From positions 21,018,001 to 21,082,000 of the forward strand of contig OZ316893.1 in NCBI GenBank assembly GCA_973895155.1: 64,000 bases of DNA. Reading direction: 5' to 3'. Position numbers and translations under genes: made by a program. Source of the stretch: Marsupella aquatica (lineage: Eukaryota > Marchantiophyta). The notes beneath the pieces were generated by a model. That model searched no databases, was not told the origin of the DNA, and worked only from the letters and a program-made list of their open reading frames with translations. Below, in pieces: positions 47,701-60,700 of the stretch. How positions within the stretch are numbered: position 1 is the first letter of the stretch; every line of letters starts with the position of its first letter.

Positions 47701-49029
47701 AAGTGAATCAGACGGACACAAAAAAATATGATGTGTGTATCTAACGGTCAGTATTGATTCCCGCCAAAATTGAAATTTGTAACGGGACGAAGGACAAAAT
47801 TGGCGGATGGCCTATTATAGTGTTAGATAGGTCTGACAAGAAAATCTAAGTAGACCCCACATGATTGCCCCATTCAAGTAAAGTAAAAGTATAGACAAAG
47901 TACAATACAAATTAAGTTGTGAGTTCAAAAGGGATGATTTATAGGAAAGTGAAAAAAATTAAGTCTACTAGCCAGGAGTAGATAAGAAAAACTGTTTTTT
48001 TCTAATCTCTATAAAGTACTTTTTCCAAGTTACATTAACATTCAATCCTATATTCTTTATTGCAATAACCTTATTGACCAAAGACTCAATGGCCCCAACA
48101 ACGAAATGGCCAGAGTGATAAATGATTGTAACAATGAAATGGTTGTACATAATGACAAATATCATTACAATGGGGCAATGGAAGTTCATTATGTAATGCA
48201 ATGCAAGTTAGGGCAATGGGTTTGTATATATGTCATATTTCAAATCACATTATAAAAAACTATCCCATCTCAAAGAGTTAGTGCAATCTACAAAAGTGGA
48301 AAAGGAAGGAACAAACCCTGGAACAAACCAATACCATCAGATATATTTCAATGATTTTGACACCCTTGGATTGAGTGAACGGGATCACCTATGAAAGTGA
48401 ATACCATAATTGGATATTTTTCTTCTAAAGTAGGTATTTACAAAATACATGTGCTGGATAAGTACTTTCCTTGGAATTGATTTTTTTTATAAAAAGTTTT
48501 AACCCGCGAAGAACCCCACGGGCAGGGCAAACAAGCCTCACGGCAAAACAAGACAACCCCCTCTTGTGGGGGAATCACAAGGGGCACAACAGAAGCCATC
48601 TCCAAGAGAAAGCTGGATAAGTACTTTCAAGAATGACATGTGCATTACATTGGTATCAGATTTGTTTTTGTTTTTTTGGTAAGGAGAAGAGAAATTTTCA
48701 TTTTTCTAAGAGATCTTTCATCTTTTGCTCCATGTTGTTTCTTCTTCTCTTTCTTAATCATGTTGGAAGGGGGAGGGAGGGTGCCAAAGAGCCAGGATGG
48801 GAGACTACAAGGAGAGATAGGAAGGGCACAGAAGAGGAGATTGAAGAAAATAAGGAAAAAACATGAACTCCTCTCCCTCCATATAGCTGAGGGCGACCAC
48901 ACTTGACCCCGTAACACCCCAGCCGCCGCCCGGTCTTGCTTTCCCTCCCATGCTCTCACCCTCGCCAGAACAATCATTTCTTTCACAATAGCACCTTGGG
49001 ACATACTTTGCCTCAATATCTTGTCCTTG
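47701..49029. other. Non-coding stretch
   Basis: No supported gene. Bases 48485-48620 (minus-strand sense) resemble a LINE 3' end, too weak to call. Bases 48770-48870 are purine-rich. Confidence 0.35.
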
Positions 49030-50081
49030 ACTTGACAATTTTTCTGTTTTGACATATTTTTCTCATCTTAACATCTTTTTATCTCCTCAACTACTTTTTA
49101 TCATATTGACATGTTTTTTCTCTCCTTGACATCTTTACTTCACCTCAATGTTCTTTTCAATCTCACACTGACATCTTTTTCTCACCTTGACATCTTTCTT
49201 CTCCTCAACATCTTTTATCATCTCAACATCATTTTCTCACCTTGATATATTTCTTCTTGACAGATTTTCTCTTTGGCATCTCTTACTCACCTCAACATCA
49301 TATTCTCATTTTCACATTTGTTCTCTCATGGACATGATTTCCTCACCTTAATATCATTTTCTCACCTTGACAGTTTTTCTCTCATTAATGTTTTTCTCAC
49401 CTCAACTTCTTTTTCTCTTCGACATCTTTTTCTCACCTCAACGTCATTTTCTCATCTCAATATCTTTTTATCTCCTCAATATTTTCTGGGCTAATTGTAT
49501 ATATATTGTGCCAAAATAATGAGACTTTTATACCCATAAACTACGACAATATTACTATGGTTTTTCACCGCAATTGTCTTTCAAATTTGACTTTTATCTT
49601 CCCAAAGAAAGCCTTGGAAGCAACACAAAGAGGGGGAGAGGCAAGGAGAAAGGGGAATGGTGGGCACATGGATGGGAAAAGAGGGAGGGAGAGGCTTCAT
49701 CTTGCCCCTTCTGGTCGCAGGAAACTAAGGGTGGAAAAAGTGACAAGTTTATTTTCTCACCTCAAAATCTGTTGCTCTACTTTACATCTTATCTCTCCTA
49801 GACATATGTTTCTCACTTGGACATCTTTCCTCTCTTTGACATCTTTTTCTCTCCTTGACTTCTTTTATCACCTCAACATCTTCTCGAACATCTTTTTTCG
49901 TCACCTTGACATTTTTCTCACCTTGACATCTTTTCTGATCCTTGACATCTTTTTGCTCCTAGACCTCGGTCCTAGACATCTTTTATCACCTTGGCATCTT
50001 TTCTCTCCTCGGCATCTTCTATCACCTCGACATCTTTTTCTCACCTTGACATCTTCGTGCAACGAACGGGCATTGGGCTAG
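49030..50081 (+). mobile_element. Helitron-like element, 3' end at 50081
   Basis: Plus strand: hairpin TTCGT (50054-50058), loop GCA, ACGAA (50062-50066), 11-nt spacer, CTAG (50078-50081), then T. This is the cleanest of the four Helitron-like ends. Inward are reverse-oriented GATGTC-type arrays (49060-49470 and 49800-50050) separated by a purine-rich unique segment. No Rep/helicase is present and the 5' end is not located, so the left limit is only the edge of the array. Confidence 0.65.
49060..50050. repeat. CTTGACATCTTTT minisatellite array (two blocks)
   Basis: Degenerate units of about 20-25 bp such as CTCACCTTGACATCTTTTTC and CACCTCAACATC, in blocks 49060-49470 and 49800-50050. Reverse complement of the array type at 37480-37815. 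Confidence 0.85.
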
Positions 50082-51000
50082 TTTTCAATCATATGTTAAA
50101 AGTGGACCCACATTCCCCTCATCAAATCTTGTCTTGTGAGAACAAGAAAGGCCCTAGTGAATGAATTATGTGACTTTTAGGTGGAGTGAGTCCGGAGCTT
50201 GTCTTCTAGCAAATAATTCTAGCACAATTTGCTACAGTTTGCTTTACAAGACATCTCGCAAGACATTGGGGGCCATAAATCATTCCAAACTCTCCCTTAG
50301 CCCTGATACACTATCGTTAGTATGCTCAATGGCCCAGAGATTTGTTTTGGTAAAACGGGCAGGGGTAGAAAAACACTCAACCTGTTCCCAAGGTCTAAGA
50401 TCTTGTAAAGGGGCTAACCCTAAAACTTTTCAATGAGTTTATTTCTGGCAAACTGAGTAAGAAAAACGCTGCTATATATTGATTAAGCTCAACAATATTG
50501 CACTCAGTTATTCACCATTAGGGTGAAGCCTGGTTGTCATCTCAGGTGACAGGTACGTATGTACACACTGTAGCTACTTACACATTTGGGCAGGCTGGAC
50601 CTGGTGATCAGCCCAGCTCAGGTGACCAGGGATGACTTGTGACCGACATGTCTTAAAAACTTCAATCCCAATCAGTTTCCTTTCTGCAATGGGTTAATTT
50701 TGCTTCAATTCATATACCAGTTTACCAATGTGTTACTTAGACTCCAAACTCTCCTGGGCAAGTTCAATGTGTATTGCACCATAGATGCTTGTGGTAGTTA
50801 CAGAAATGATTTAAAAAGGAAAAGACGTACATAACCCAGCCATTTTCCTTGCCTACAAGCAAGTGGCACGCCTGTACGAAGAAGCAAATGCTGTAGTCAG
50901 TGAGCACACAAAAGAGGCTTTGCCACACGGGATGCCAGTTAGGCGCTTAGCTATAATAAGTCAATCTGATTAGAAATCAATTTTTTTGCCACAGTGTGTC
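50082..51000. other. Non-coding stretch
   Basis: No supported gene. Confidence 0.35.
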
Positions 51001-51213
51001 TGCAAATCAAGAAAAGACTTAACAGGACCCTCTAGCATGTTCTGGACTTATTAGAAGTCCAGCAAGATGCCATGAAGACCCTAATGAAGACTTAACAGGA
51101 CCAGTCTGACTGTCCATCGATCTTGCACAGGTCTTGATGGCATCTTACTCACAAGGGTCTGGTTAAGTCCAGTAGATGCCAAAGGGGTCTTGTTAAATCT
51201 TTTCTTGTCTGCA
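51001..51213. mobile_element. Inverted-repeat MITE, copy 1
   Basis: Begins TGCAAATCAAGAAAAGACTT and ends with the complement type ...CTTTTCTTGTCTGCA. The arms pair for 60 or more bases through AACAGGACCC...GGCATCT...TGGACTT. Non-coding, 213 bp. The same element occurs at 54568-54771. No clean target duplication found. Confidence 0.7.
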
Positions 51214-52044
51214 AAATAGTAGTAGTAATGCCACAAGCCTACATTTACACCTTGTTTGGGGTATATCAGGTCCGGCCCAGATGGTCAAACTGGTATTAAA
51301 CACCTCTACACTACCCTATAAAAATGTAGAGGGAGCTTTCAACAAGTACATGGCATGGTAAGCATATTACTTGTTTAATTGGACAGGTAAGTCTAGTCTA
51401 CATGTGTGGTGAGTTTGCTGTCACTTTCATATGAATATGTCCCTTTTGAAATACACCATTCTTTGGCATGTTTTTAATGCAATTGACTGATCCTATCTTA
51501 AAGGTCAACATTATGGAATGCTGGTTTTTCTTGGGGTTTTTCTGCCTTTTGCGGTAGTGGCGGTGAATGACGGAGGGAGGGAGGCAAATCAAGTCAGAAA
51601 CTCAGGAATGTTCATGTTAGTGTCTTAGATTTTTTTTCTAGCTGGACATCCATGTAGTTTAAAGGAGATACCCTAGCTTGTCAGCTAGTATTTCTTGTCT
51701 TCCTAGGAGTCTCTTTTCTTCTTCCATGCTTATGTATTCTTGTTTCACCTTTTTCAGTAAAATGGATCTGACTTCCATTTTTACGTCAACTTGTTTCCAT
51801 ATATGAGACAAGTCAAGTTGTTTCCGTATCATGAGACAAGCAGACATGTGGTAGGGTGGGCTCCAGTTTTAATAACAGTGGGCAACCCAGTTGACACCCT
51901 AGCCCAAAAGTTTGACAAGTACAGACCACTTCCTTGACACAGGAAGTCTATACAGACAAGTTGAGTCTAAGCCACAAGCTCTATCACTAATTTTTTGGGG
52001 CATGAAAGGAGCCCAAATATATTGTCATCAACACTAGTACAAAT
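51214..52044. other. Non-coding stretch
   Basis: No supported gene; the minus-strand frames at 51398-51592 and 51659-51847 lack motifs. Confidence 0.35.
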
Positions 52045-52258
52045 TGTGTGTTTAGCCTTGGGACCGGAGGCGATAAGTAACACAAACATGGGGTAAACAG
52101 TACACTATGTTTACCTGTGTGTTTAGCCTTGGGACCGGATGGGATAAGTAACACAAACATGGGGTAAACAGTACACTATGTTTACTTGTGTGTTTAGCCT
52201 TGGGACGGGACGGGATAAGTAACACAAACAATGGGGTAAACAGTACACTATGCTTACC
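52045..52258. repeat. 71-bp tandem repeat, three copies
   Basis: Units start TGTGTGTTTAGCCTTGGGAC at 52045, 52116 and 52187. Each ends in an inverted repeat GGTAAACA-(8 nt)-TGTTTACC (mutated to TGCTTACC in the third). Confidence 0.9.
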
Positions 52259-53564
52259 CTATCTACGTAGACTTTAAAAGAAGAGTGTAAGTGCAGTTCA
52301 ACACAAGTCACAGGTACATATGACCAATCATATTGATTTCATATCTTGTCACAAAAGTGAATCACTTTGAATGACCAAACTTAGCCGATCGTCATTCATA
52401 TTATGCAAATGACTTGAGTTCTTTGGCCCACTGAATAGTCACATCTTGTCAAGTTTATATGTACATGTGCAGTCAATGACCTAACTGATTTATCTAGTTA
52501 CACTATTAAGCGAGTAAATAAGATGCTATTTCTTAGTTCTGTGGCCTGTGGGCCGGCAGACTTGCCTTATTTGGCTGCTGCCGGTGTTCTGTTTGTTCTG
52601 CGGTTAGTACTGGCACCTGCTGGCCTATGGCGGCTTGCTGTGTTGCTACATTTGGTTTCTTTTAGGAATGCTGTTTTGTTTAGTAATTGGGTGTTTGGTG
52701 GCCCTCTGACGGGTTTCTCTGTATTTGAAGGCCAATTGGCTTCCCCTCATCCATGGGGTGTACCCCCAATGATCTATAATTGCTGTTAAAATTCTAGAGG
52801 AAGATGCAATGTCTTACATGTGTCACGCTTTGTAGTTGCCAAGCTGTAGTCAACAGTAGTCAACTTGATCGAGTCACGAATGACACTCACCAAACCACTC
52901 TTTTTCTATTAGTATCAGAACATGTTGCTTTTTTTTGGGGATCTTGTCTCCTGGTTTGGCTTTTTTTGCCCTTGGGCACTGTGATATATAGCCCATGAGT
53001 GCAAACTCCAAACTGCACAAGACCCAAAACCCTACTTAGCCACAAACCAAAAAGCCCGCTAGAGCTACTGCAGGGGGTAAAGCATCCATTTAGTTTGAGC
53101 TTGAACCTGGAAATAACCTGGAACCTACTCCTTTGACTCTCAAATGTTTTCTTCCTGGTTATAATTATCTTTTGTATATCAGCGAACAGATGAAACAAAC
53201 ACTCATATTGTCTAACCTTGTTCCAAGCAAGTGAGCCTCGCTAGAAGGAGATGAGGGATAGGAGGGATGCCCCTCCTGGAACTGTACAAGTTTTTGTCTT
53301 TTGCATACATTGAAACTATCTTAATGTGAAAATTAAAATTTTTGATGTTCATTGCTAAAAGTAATGATCGAGGCCAATAACTTTTCTCTCAAAGTTGCAA
53401 AACAATTTAAGTACTACCAAGATTAGATTGGGCTTGTTATCTAGACATCATCATTGTAGGGTTGACTTACGTCCTCACATAGCTTTTGAGTAGCCCTTAG
53501 AATAGCGTTGACATTGTGGAAGTTTGAATTCAAAGAGCACGAGGGTAGACTTATAAAGTGCCTA
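52259..53564. other. Non-coding stretch
   Basis: T/G-rich segments at 52520-52790 give hydrophobic frames without motifs. A GTGCCTA triplet repeat lies at about 53556-53578, beside the SINE. No supported gene. Confidence 0.35.
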
Positions 53565-53690
53565 GTGCCTAGTGCCTACATTTGGTGGGGACAAGAATAG
53601 AATCGAACTAATGGCTGGTCTGCTGCTCCGAAACTGTCCTAGTACCACGTAACCACGAGCTCTCGCAGAAGAATGTCAACCAGCAATTTG
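53565..53690 (-). mobile_element. tRNA-derived SINE-like fragment
   Basis: Minus strand: GAGCTCGTGGTTACGTGGTA (A-box-like), about 40 bp later AGTTCGATTCTA (B box), then a GGGG/CCCCACC region and a short repeated tail (TAGGCAC x3). It overlaps the 3' end of an open frame at 53639-53905. Confidence 0.45.
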
Positions 53691-54567
53691 CAAATCTTTC
53701 CGGATTCACAGAAAGGTTTGCTGTCCACGGAGCTGTCGATCATCCTCGACTCAATTTTGTCCTCACCTTGTTCCTGAAAATTTGTCGAGCCTACCCACGC
53801 GACTAAGTCGAACTGGGCCGCGGGAATATTGGACAGTTCTGTACGTGGTGGTTTCTTCTTTAAATCTTGTATTTCGGTAATTTCATTCTGCGACTTCTTC
53901 CTCACTGCAGATTTTGTTCTCGCCGCCAGTTCAGTCGATCGTTTTGTGAGTATGTCTGGTTCTTCCTACCCATGAATTGAGTAGTATCAAAATTGAGTGA
54001 GAAAGAAGCTAAAGCTAGCTGACCCGCAGTTCAAGCATGGAATCACTTCTGCACGAGCACGAGCACTTTGAGGGTCTGATCGAGGTCTACTCAGGTCGCG
54101 ATTTAGACTTATAGGACAGATTCAACCATCTATATATATAAAAAAAAATTTGATAAGTGAGAACATGAATTGAGACATGGGTAGACCCCGGGACGACCCC
54201 CAGAACTTGCATGGGCTGCGCTGGTGCATAGCCTTGAAGTTGACACGGATTAGCATTGAGAGCGAGAGCAAGATTGATGTTGAAAAGTAGCAACGTGAGA
54301 GGCTTTCCGTGGAGCTGAAGATTTCTTAATTGGTCGACGACGAAGTACGAGCCAGCTTTCACTTCTTCTTCAAAATCCTGACCGAGCTGAGAGGCGTCTG
54401 GACAAGAAGCTGGAAATTGCAAGACCAATTCCAATTTGACTGCGTACGTACAGAGACAGGAAATATGTAGTGCTTGTTAACAGGAAGACCTCTCAAATCA
54501 CCATTTAAGTTGTCCTGGAAGCTGCTTCTGCTTGACTGATAGCTGGGTTGAGAGCGCACGGTACGTC
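53691..54567 (-). other. Possible minus-strand coding remnants
   Basis: Two open stretches without an ATG start have coding-like codon use: 53691-53905 (contains AQFDLVAWVGSTNFQEQGED) and about 54140-54434 (contains CPDASQLGQDFEEEVKAGSY). Splice-like AG sites lie near each (for example TCTGCAG before the first). I recognise neither family; they may be exons of one gene or chance. Confidence 0.25.
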
Positions 54568-54771
54568 TGCAAATTTAGCCTAAAGGTCCAAGAAAAGACT
54601 TAATAGGACCCCTCTGGCATCTCCTGGACAGCCCAGCAAGATGCCATAAAGACTTAAGAAGACCCCTGTGACTGCCTATTTTGCCCAGGCCTATTTTACT
54701 CACAAGGGTCTGGTTAAGTCCAAGAGATGCCAGAGGGGTCCTGTTAAGTCTTTCCTTGCTAAAGGTCTGCA
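54568..54771. mobile_element. Inverted-repeat MITE, copy 2
   Basis: 204 bp. Left arm TGCAAATTTAGCC...AAGACTTAATAGGACCCC pairs with right arm ending ...GGTCTGCA. The arms share the GGACCCCTCTGGCATCTCCT block with copy 1 (51001-51213). Confidence 0.75.
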
Positions 54772-55216
54772 GAATTTGAATTAGACTGAACTCTAAATCA
54801 TGTTCAATTGTTCAAGATCTGGAAGGTAGGGCCATAGACATACACACTTTACTTCCTTTACAATTCAATCACTCGAGTTTAATGATTACATTGCATTCTT
54901 TCAACAGGTTGATCTACGAACGGTCATCCATCTGTGACAACTTCGTCATCGACGTCAACTCAGTCAGTGTCTCGTCGCCGGGAGCAGTTCGCTCTGGAAA
55001 AGACTTTGATAGGATGGAGCTCTATATACGGACTGCGAATAACCAGATAGAAGTGTTTCAGTTCTCACCATTATATATATGGAGAGTACCCCGAGCCGAG
55101 TGTTAGTTTAGACTACCATAGAATAAGATTGCAGCAGGAGCAGCGCTTTAGTCGAAGTGGTACTGTACACTAAGCTTTTGTAAATATACCGTCCTAATTT
55201 CTTTGGGACGAGTGCC

Positions 55217-56502
55217 ATGGCGGATTTCAACGACATATTCCACGGTTCGCCCCCGCCGTGGTGGCTGACAGACGATGGCAACGACGCCGACATAGACGAT
55301 GAACACGAGAATCAACAACAACCTGGATCGTCCAGCTCTTCAATTCCCATGATCGGTAAGAAAGGATCATACTTAGCCATTCCAAGGATGCAGTACAATT
55401 AGTCGGTCTGGTAGCCAGGTCGTTCTGTATATTGACCGTGGATCCGGACCTATAGAAATATTACAAGAAATTGACTGTTGCATTGCATTATCGAGATGGT
55501 GAGTCGAGAAATCATCCCTGTGACTCGATCTTTTCTGTATCAATTCTGGTAATTTTATTTCATGTTTAGTTCTATGTGAATGGATCTCCTGTCTAAGAGA
55601 TCAAAGGGTGCCGTTTCTCGACCGTCTCGATCTTGCAAATTTTCTAGTAATTTAATGGACCATTCACATATATGTACATGTAGATGAGAATGTGTAGAAT
55701 CGTGATTATAATGACGGACTGGCGATAATGCAGCATGCAGTTATACCTCGATAATTTGTTTGAATCTGAATCGGGGTTCTCCATCGCGTTCTAGTTCTAA
55801 ATCATGACGGAGCTTTTGTGTAATGGGGCGGTTCCCTAGCTAGATACTTAAACGAAACTGCAATCTCCAGCTGTTCTAGGACTGCCTTGTGTTTCAACAA
55901 TTGACAGATCGATAAACGACTTCACGATGAGGTAGAAAGTTTTACCAATTTCTAATAAACAGAGTTGCAAACTCTTTTCTTAGAAGCTTACATAGTTTAT
56001 ATCCATCGAGAGTTATGGCTTGCCTACTCCTATCCCGAAAGCCAAGCACATTATCGTGTGAGTGGAACGACGAATATTGTCGTTAGTGTACTTGATTGAG
56101 TTTCTGGGAAGTCAAGAAGTACGGGGATCGAACGATTGGATACGAGCCGGAGACAGAGCCTACTACAATCGACAATCCACCAAACTGTAAATATCTGCAC
56201 CACCAAAGAACGTACCAACCTAGCGAAAACGATCATATATTCATCAGAGATAGAGTCTTCAACTTCTTGCGAGTTTCTGTTCCTCGGTAGATGACTACTA
56301 TCATTCTTGCATCTTTGGAGTTCGGTCATTTCGTTTCCGGATCACGCAGCTCTAGTAGAGGCGGAAAATTGCTCCATCAATGTAGTGATATTATCGTTAC
56401 CTTCTGAATTTTACAAAACGTGCAGGCACGCCTGGGGAGTACTTTGCAGGGAGGAGGAGAGCGAGTTCAAGCAGCCCAACTAGAGCACGCCGGTATATGT
56501 AG
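55217..56502 (+). CDS. Possible two-exon gene for a 71-residue protein
   Basis: Exon 1 is 55217-55355 (ATG in context GCCATGGCG), an acidic stretch with SPPPWWLTDDGNDADIDD and a Ser run. It is followed by a good donor CG|GTAAGA. Exon 2 is 56426-56502, after acceptor ACGTGCAG|GC, and continues in phase through the split Gly codon to TPGEYFAGRRRASSSSPTRA and stop. The intron would be 1070 bp. The product is acidic then strongly basic, with no signal or membrane segment, and I do not recognise the family. The alternative is read-through of exon 1 to a stop at 55400 (61 codons). The model rests on splice signals and frame only. Confidence 0.4.
55356..56425 (+). other. Candidate intron
   Basis: Runs from GTAAGA to GTGCAG. 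It contains an open stretch at 56096-56290 without an ATG and without motifs, which could be an alternative exon or chance. Confidence 0.35.
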
Positions 56503-57622
56503 AACCGGTCGCTCTGTTACCATCCGGCGGAGTCCTATAGGACATGCATGCATAGTAAGAGAGTCGATCTTACTCGCCAAATCATGATTTGCGTGATGCT
56601 TGCAATACGCCGTACCTGTTACAGCAGCTTCGCCTGGTATATGTTATTTTCCATGGATCATGTAACATTCTCCATGCTTGGTTTTCATGAATTCGATCGA
56701 TGCATTGCATGGTGAACAAAAAGCAAGTTTCTTACTAATTGGTCTAACAGCATTCCATCTGTTTATTTCTGATTCAAACTTTTTATCTTGCAATATCTGA
56801 CATGGGGAGTCAGCTCAATCTTGAGAGATCTCCGTCTATAATCGGAGTCGGAAGAACTCAATAGTAATTCAGGTCATTCTTCTAGCTGATCCAACCTTTG
56901 AATTCAAACCGATTTTATTGCCTGACTTCTTCTGTATTACTTCAGGGGCCCATCTGTAAAAATCAATCTTAGTTACGAACCGATACAACAGACTGAGCCA
57001 CTACGCAGTACAAGAAGAGCATAAGCACGAACATGCATGAAATTGAGACCTCAAACATGAATTTTAGGTAATCAACTTTGATTGTTCAAGCGGTGTCTTT
57101 GATACACGGCAAAGTTCGTAAATCCTTCCAGAACCTTTTAGATGTACATATGATTGCTAAGTTGTACATTTTCAGGACCGTGACACATGGTAGACTCTTT
57201 CTGCAGGTACGCGCCGATGAGCCATGCACATATAACCAGCGGTGTCAGTCAAGTAACTGATATCGCTCGGTGGCACACGGAGTATTGCACTATTCTAATA
57301 AATAACGGAGAGCGTAGTAATAATACGACTAACCCCTATCGTCGTATCAGTTTGTGAACTAGAATGAAAGGAGCTGGGAGGGGTTTTGGGGGAGGATTCC
57401 AGCGAGCTGATTGAATTATGAGCACATGAGAGAATGCAATAGTATGCTATGTCCTACGGTCTGCTTCGCTTTCATCTTTCTCAATGTCCATGATTCAAAC
57501 TCTGTTCTGCATGGTTCTTCGTGCCTGTTTAACTGCACTGCATGAATGTTTGTGATTTGTTGCGCATGTAGACTGGGTAGCAATTAAAGAGGGAGTGGGG
57601 ACCCCCTCTTTCAACCTGGTTC
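56503..57622. other. Non-coding stretch
   Basis: No supported gene. Confidence 0.35.
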
Positions 57623-57639
57623 ATGAATTGCATCAGATT

Positions 57640-57735
57640 GAATCAGGGGGTAATATCTTTGGCCTGCAAGAGGGCAGAGCATCGCTACACGTGCATGCAT
57701 GGGTTCGAGCCCCAACAAGGATTTACATTCTTTGC
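57640..57735 (+). mobile_element. tRNA-like or SINE-derived fragment
   Basis: GGCCTGCAAGAGGGCAGAGC (weak A box) followed by a strong B box GGGTTCGAGCCCC. Flanks do not pair as a tRNA acceptor stem, so a SINE remnant is more likely than a tRNA gene. Confidence 0.4.
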
Positions 57736-57739
57736 ATTC

Positions 57740-60700
57740 CCCGTCAGCTTTAGCTTGGCAGGGGTGCATGTGTTAAGTCTTGTCTTACACTTTGCAAAAT
57801 GGTTGAGCAAGGATTGCCTGATAGTCATGAAATGAATGAGTGTCGGTGGTTCGGACAATCTATTTTGCTAGCACCCTTCTTCGGTTAGAAGCAAGGTTAC
57901 AAGTACTTGTCGATATTTTTCAACCCAGGAGTTGATTCGAAACGATGTCGACCTATTCCCTAACTTATCAAGTGATTGTGCAGTAAGTTGGACTTATCAA
58001 ATTTCGACAGACTTCTTTTGGATGTTTTACCACAAAACGAACTCACGTTACGTTGAAAGTTCTACCGCCTAATGACTACTGTTTGGCACTGCAGCGCGTG
58101 CTGCTGATCCCCAGCTCCCGATCGACCACACCTGTAAGCGAGAGTCTGTGTGAGAGAAGTTATTGACAATGATATGGAGCAACCCTTTACGATTGAAGGG
58201 GAAAATGTTTAACATTATTTAACGAGATAGGAATTGCCTACACGCCAAGATCGAAGTGCCGAATCTTGAGCTTTCATTAGCTCTAGACACATCCTAAGCA
58301 TACGCTGAAGAACACAACAGGCTGCATCTTCATGCAAGGCCAAGACAATTATGTTTCGAGGGAAAGGCTGTTTCTGACCTACAGTAGGTTTGGCAGGAGA
58401 TCGACATCCATGTCTTTCCTCAGACCACGCCTCCCCGTGACGGTCAGGACACACGTGGTACAGGGTTTTCTACATAGATCAAGAAACCAGACAAGGACAG
58501 GGACCCTTTAAAACGACCTTGGGCTAGTGGGTTTGTGGTCAAGTTGTCGCTGAGAAATAGAAGAAGGTCCATTCGAGGGTGAAATGACAATTAGTCTGGG
58601 TATACTGCCCTGGTCTCTGGTCCCATCCAGTCGTTGTATACCGGTCAGAAACGCAACGACAGTAATGGCCATGACTGTCTCCTACTAATGTAGCAATAGA
58701 GATGCATCGTAGCGAGAAAGGCTGGCTTGTGAGAGGTATGAGATACTTATGTCCAGTAACAACTGCACAGAAGTAACAACGGGAGGGCGTGCAGAAGGCC
58801 AGGATAGATCGATCCCTTGTGTCACTACAGACGATATGGTGACGTTACAAAATACTTCCAGATGGCAGGCGATTCATGGACGTCCAGAAATGAAGGTCAT
58901 CCCGATTTCTAAGATAATATATATGAGATGATAAAAGTAAATTCATGACTGTCTTCATGGTAATCGAAATGTTTGTTTTTGTGATAGAGTATATGTGATG
59001 TGAGTATTGGACCTGAAAAGATGGAGTTTTATGAATTATTCCATCCATTCCATCATTCTGTCGAAAGCATTTACAACTGATCGAAGCTGTCCAAAATATG
59101 TTGAATAATCTGATTGGGTGAAGACAGAAACGAGCAGATTTCATGGAGTATATCTCAACCAATGGATTCAATGAAGCTAAGAAGCATCTGGTGTTAATGA
59201 AAGCAAGAGATGCACATTACTTGAAGTGCCGAGACTTTTAAACATGACTCCAATCGTTTGCACTCTATTGAGAGCATATTTCTTTGGTGTTGTGATGGAC
59301 AGGTGTTACTGATTTAGTGCTGCAACGTGGGCGACGTGTTTAGAATTGTAAATACGTCTCCCTTTGCTACTGTAGGTGAGTGGTCTTCGTCTGGGTGGCG
59401 GTATTAAGTGCAGACTCTCCTCTTCCATTTTGGTTTGCTGTTTTGCTGCCACTGGTTGATTAGACTTAAAGGTGATAGCTGCAAAGAAGCAATAATCTTA
59501 TCATGGCGATCCTCGCTTCCTCTCGTGCACTGACAACAAGGGTCCGTGAATTTCTCAAGCTTTTTCCATCACAGATCCACTTAATTTCTCTCCTTTGTCT
59601 AACCCAGAGTAGACATGGAAGTTTAGTTGAGGTGGTCAGCGGCATTTCTGTAGAATCATCTTTGGAATTGATGGGGGCTGCATGACAGATAGATGAGCGG
59701 CAGGAGATGACTTCCTAGACATGCTGACTTTTGGTACTAGGGGTGTGACAGGCAAAAATTGTCACATTTATTTGGAAGCTCATTTATTCAGACAAAGCCC
59801 TCGGGTCTCTACCCATTAGGTTAGAAGCCCGGAGGAGGTTTGACCCGAACCCTTTGGCCCGGCGGGACGATTCCAACACAATTTTTTATCAAATTGGACA
59901 ACCACGACAAGTACTATAGCTATGCCAAAGGTCATGAGGTGGTTGAAGAAAAGTTCTGCCACAAGGAAAGTATGCAGCTCAAACCCTAGCACATTAAATG
60001 GAAAACACAAGTGCCTAGGAGCATTATCTTATTGTGAAACGTGGCTTGCTTTTCATGCATGTATAATATTTTTAGAGTAGGAACACCTGTCTAGACCATG
60101 AACAGGGACTTTACAAGAACGAGAGTACAAACGTTGAGAGGTCACCTATGTTTCACCATTCCTATCCTAAAGTCCATTTCGACTGGCTTCTCCTGACCAA
60201 AAAAGGGTGACCAGTTGATGCATTTAATAGTTTCTGCCAAAATGAGAATAAACAACGAGGTCGTTTCAGAATGCGAGCGCCATTGGTGGTCTAAACTTTG
60301 GCTAGACCTACACTGTCCACATAAGGATTTTGGGGGATCCACATAAGCATTTCGGGGACCCACTCCAGTCCACGTATGATTGGAAGGAGTACATGTATGA
60401 TCGGGAGAAGTCCAGTACAAGTGGCCTCTCATTTGTTGTAAATGCAAAAGGGATGGTCACTTGATATGAATGGTTGTGATAAAATATTTTACAAAGTCCC
60501 CATGAGTACATGGCTTGTTGAGATCTTACCCGTCTTCCCCAAACACATAGTCGTGACGTTGTGTTCAAAAATGGAAGTTTTTTGGTCTTCAGAAGAAAAA
60601 GTACTCTCAACTTGAACACGTTCCAGTTAAGACAATGCCGTGGCGCAATGTTTGAGTTGGGCATTCTGTTTGAGTTGGACCCCAAACTGTTTGGCATTTA

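Noticed and set aside
57640-57735. Functional tRNA gene
   Set aside because: Good B box, but no acceptor-stem pairing or clear anticodon arm; more like a SINE.
59503-59685. Gene starting MAILASSRALTTR
   Set aside because: Plausible targeting-type start, but no second exon in phase was found and the rest of the frame has no motif.
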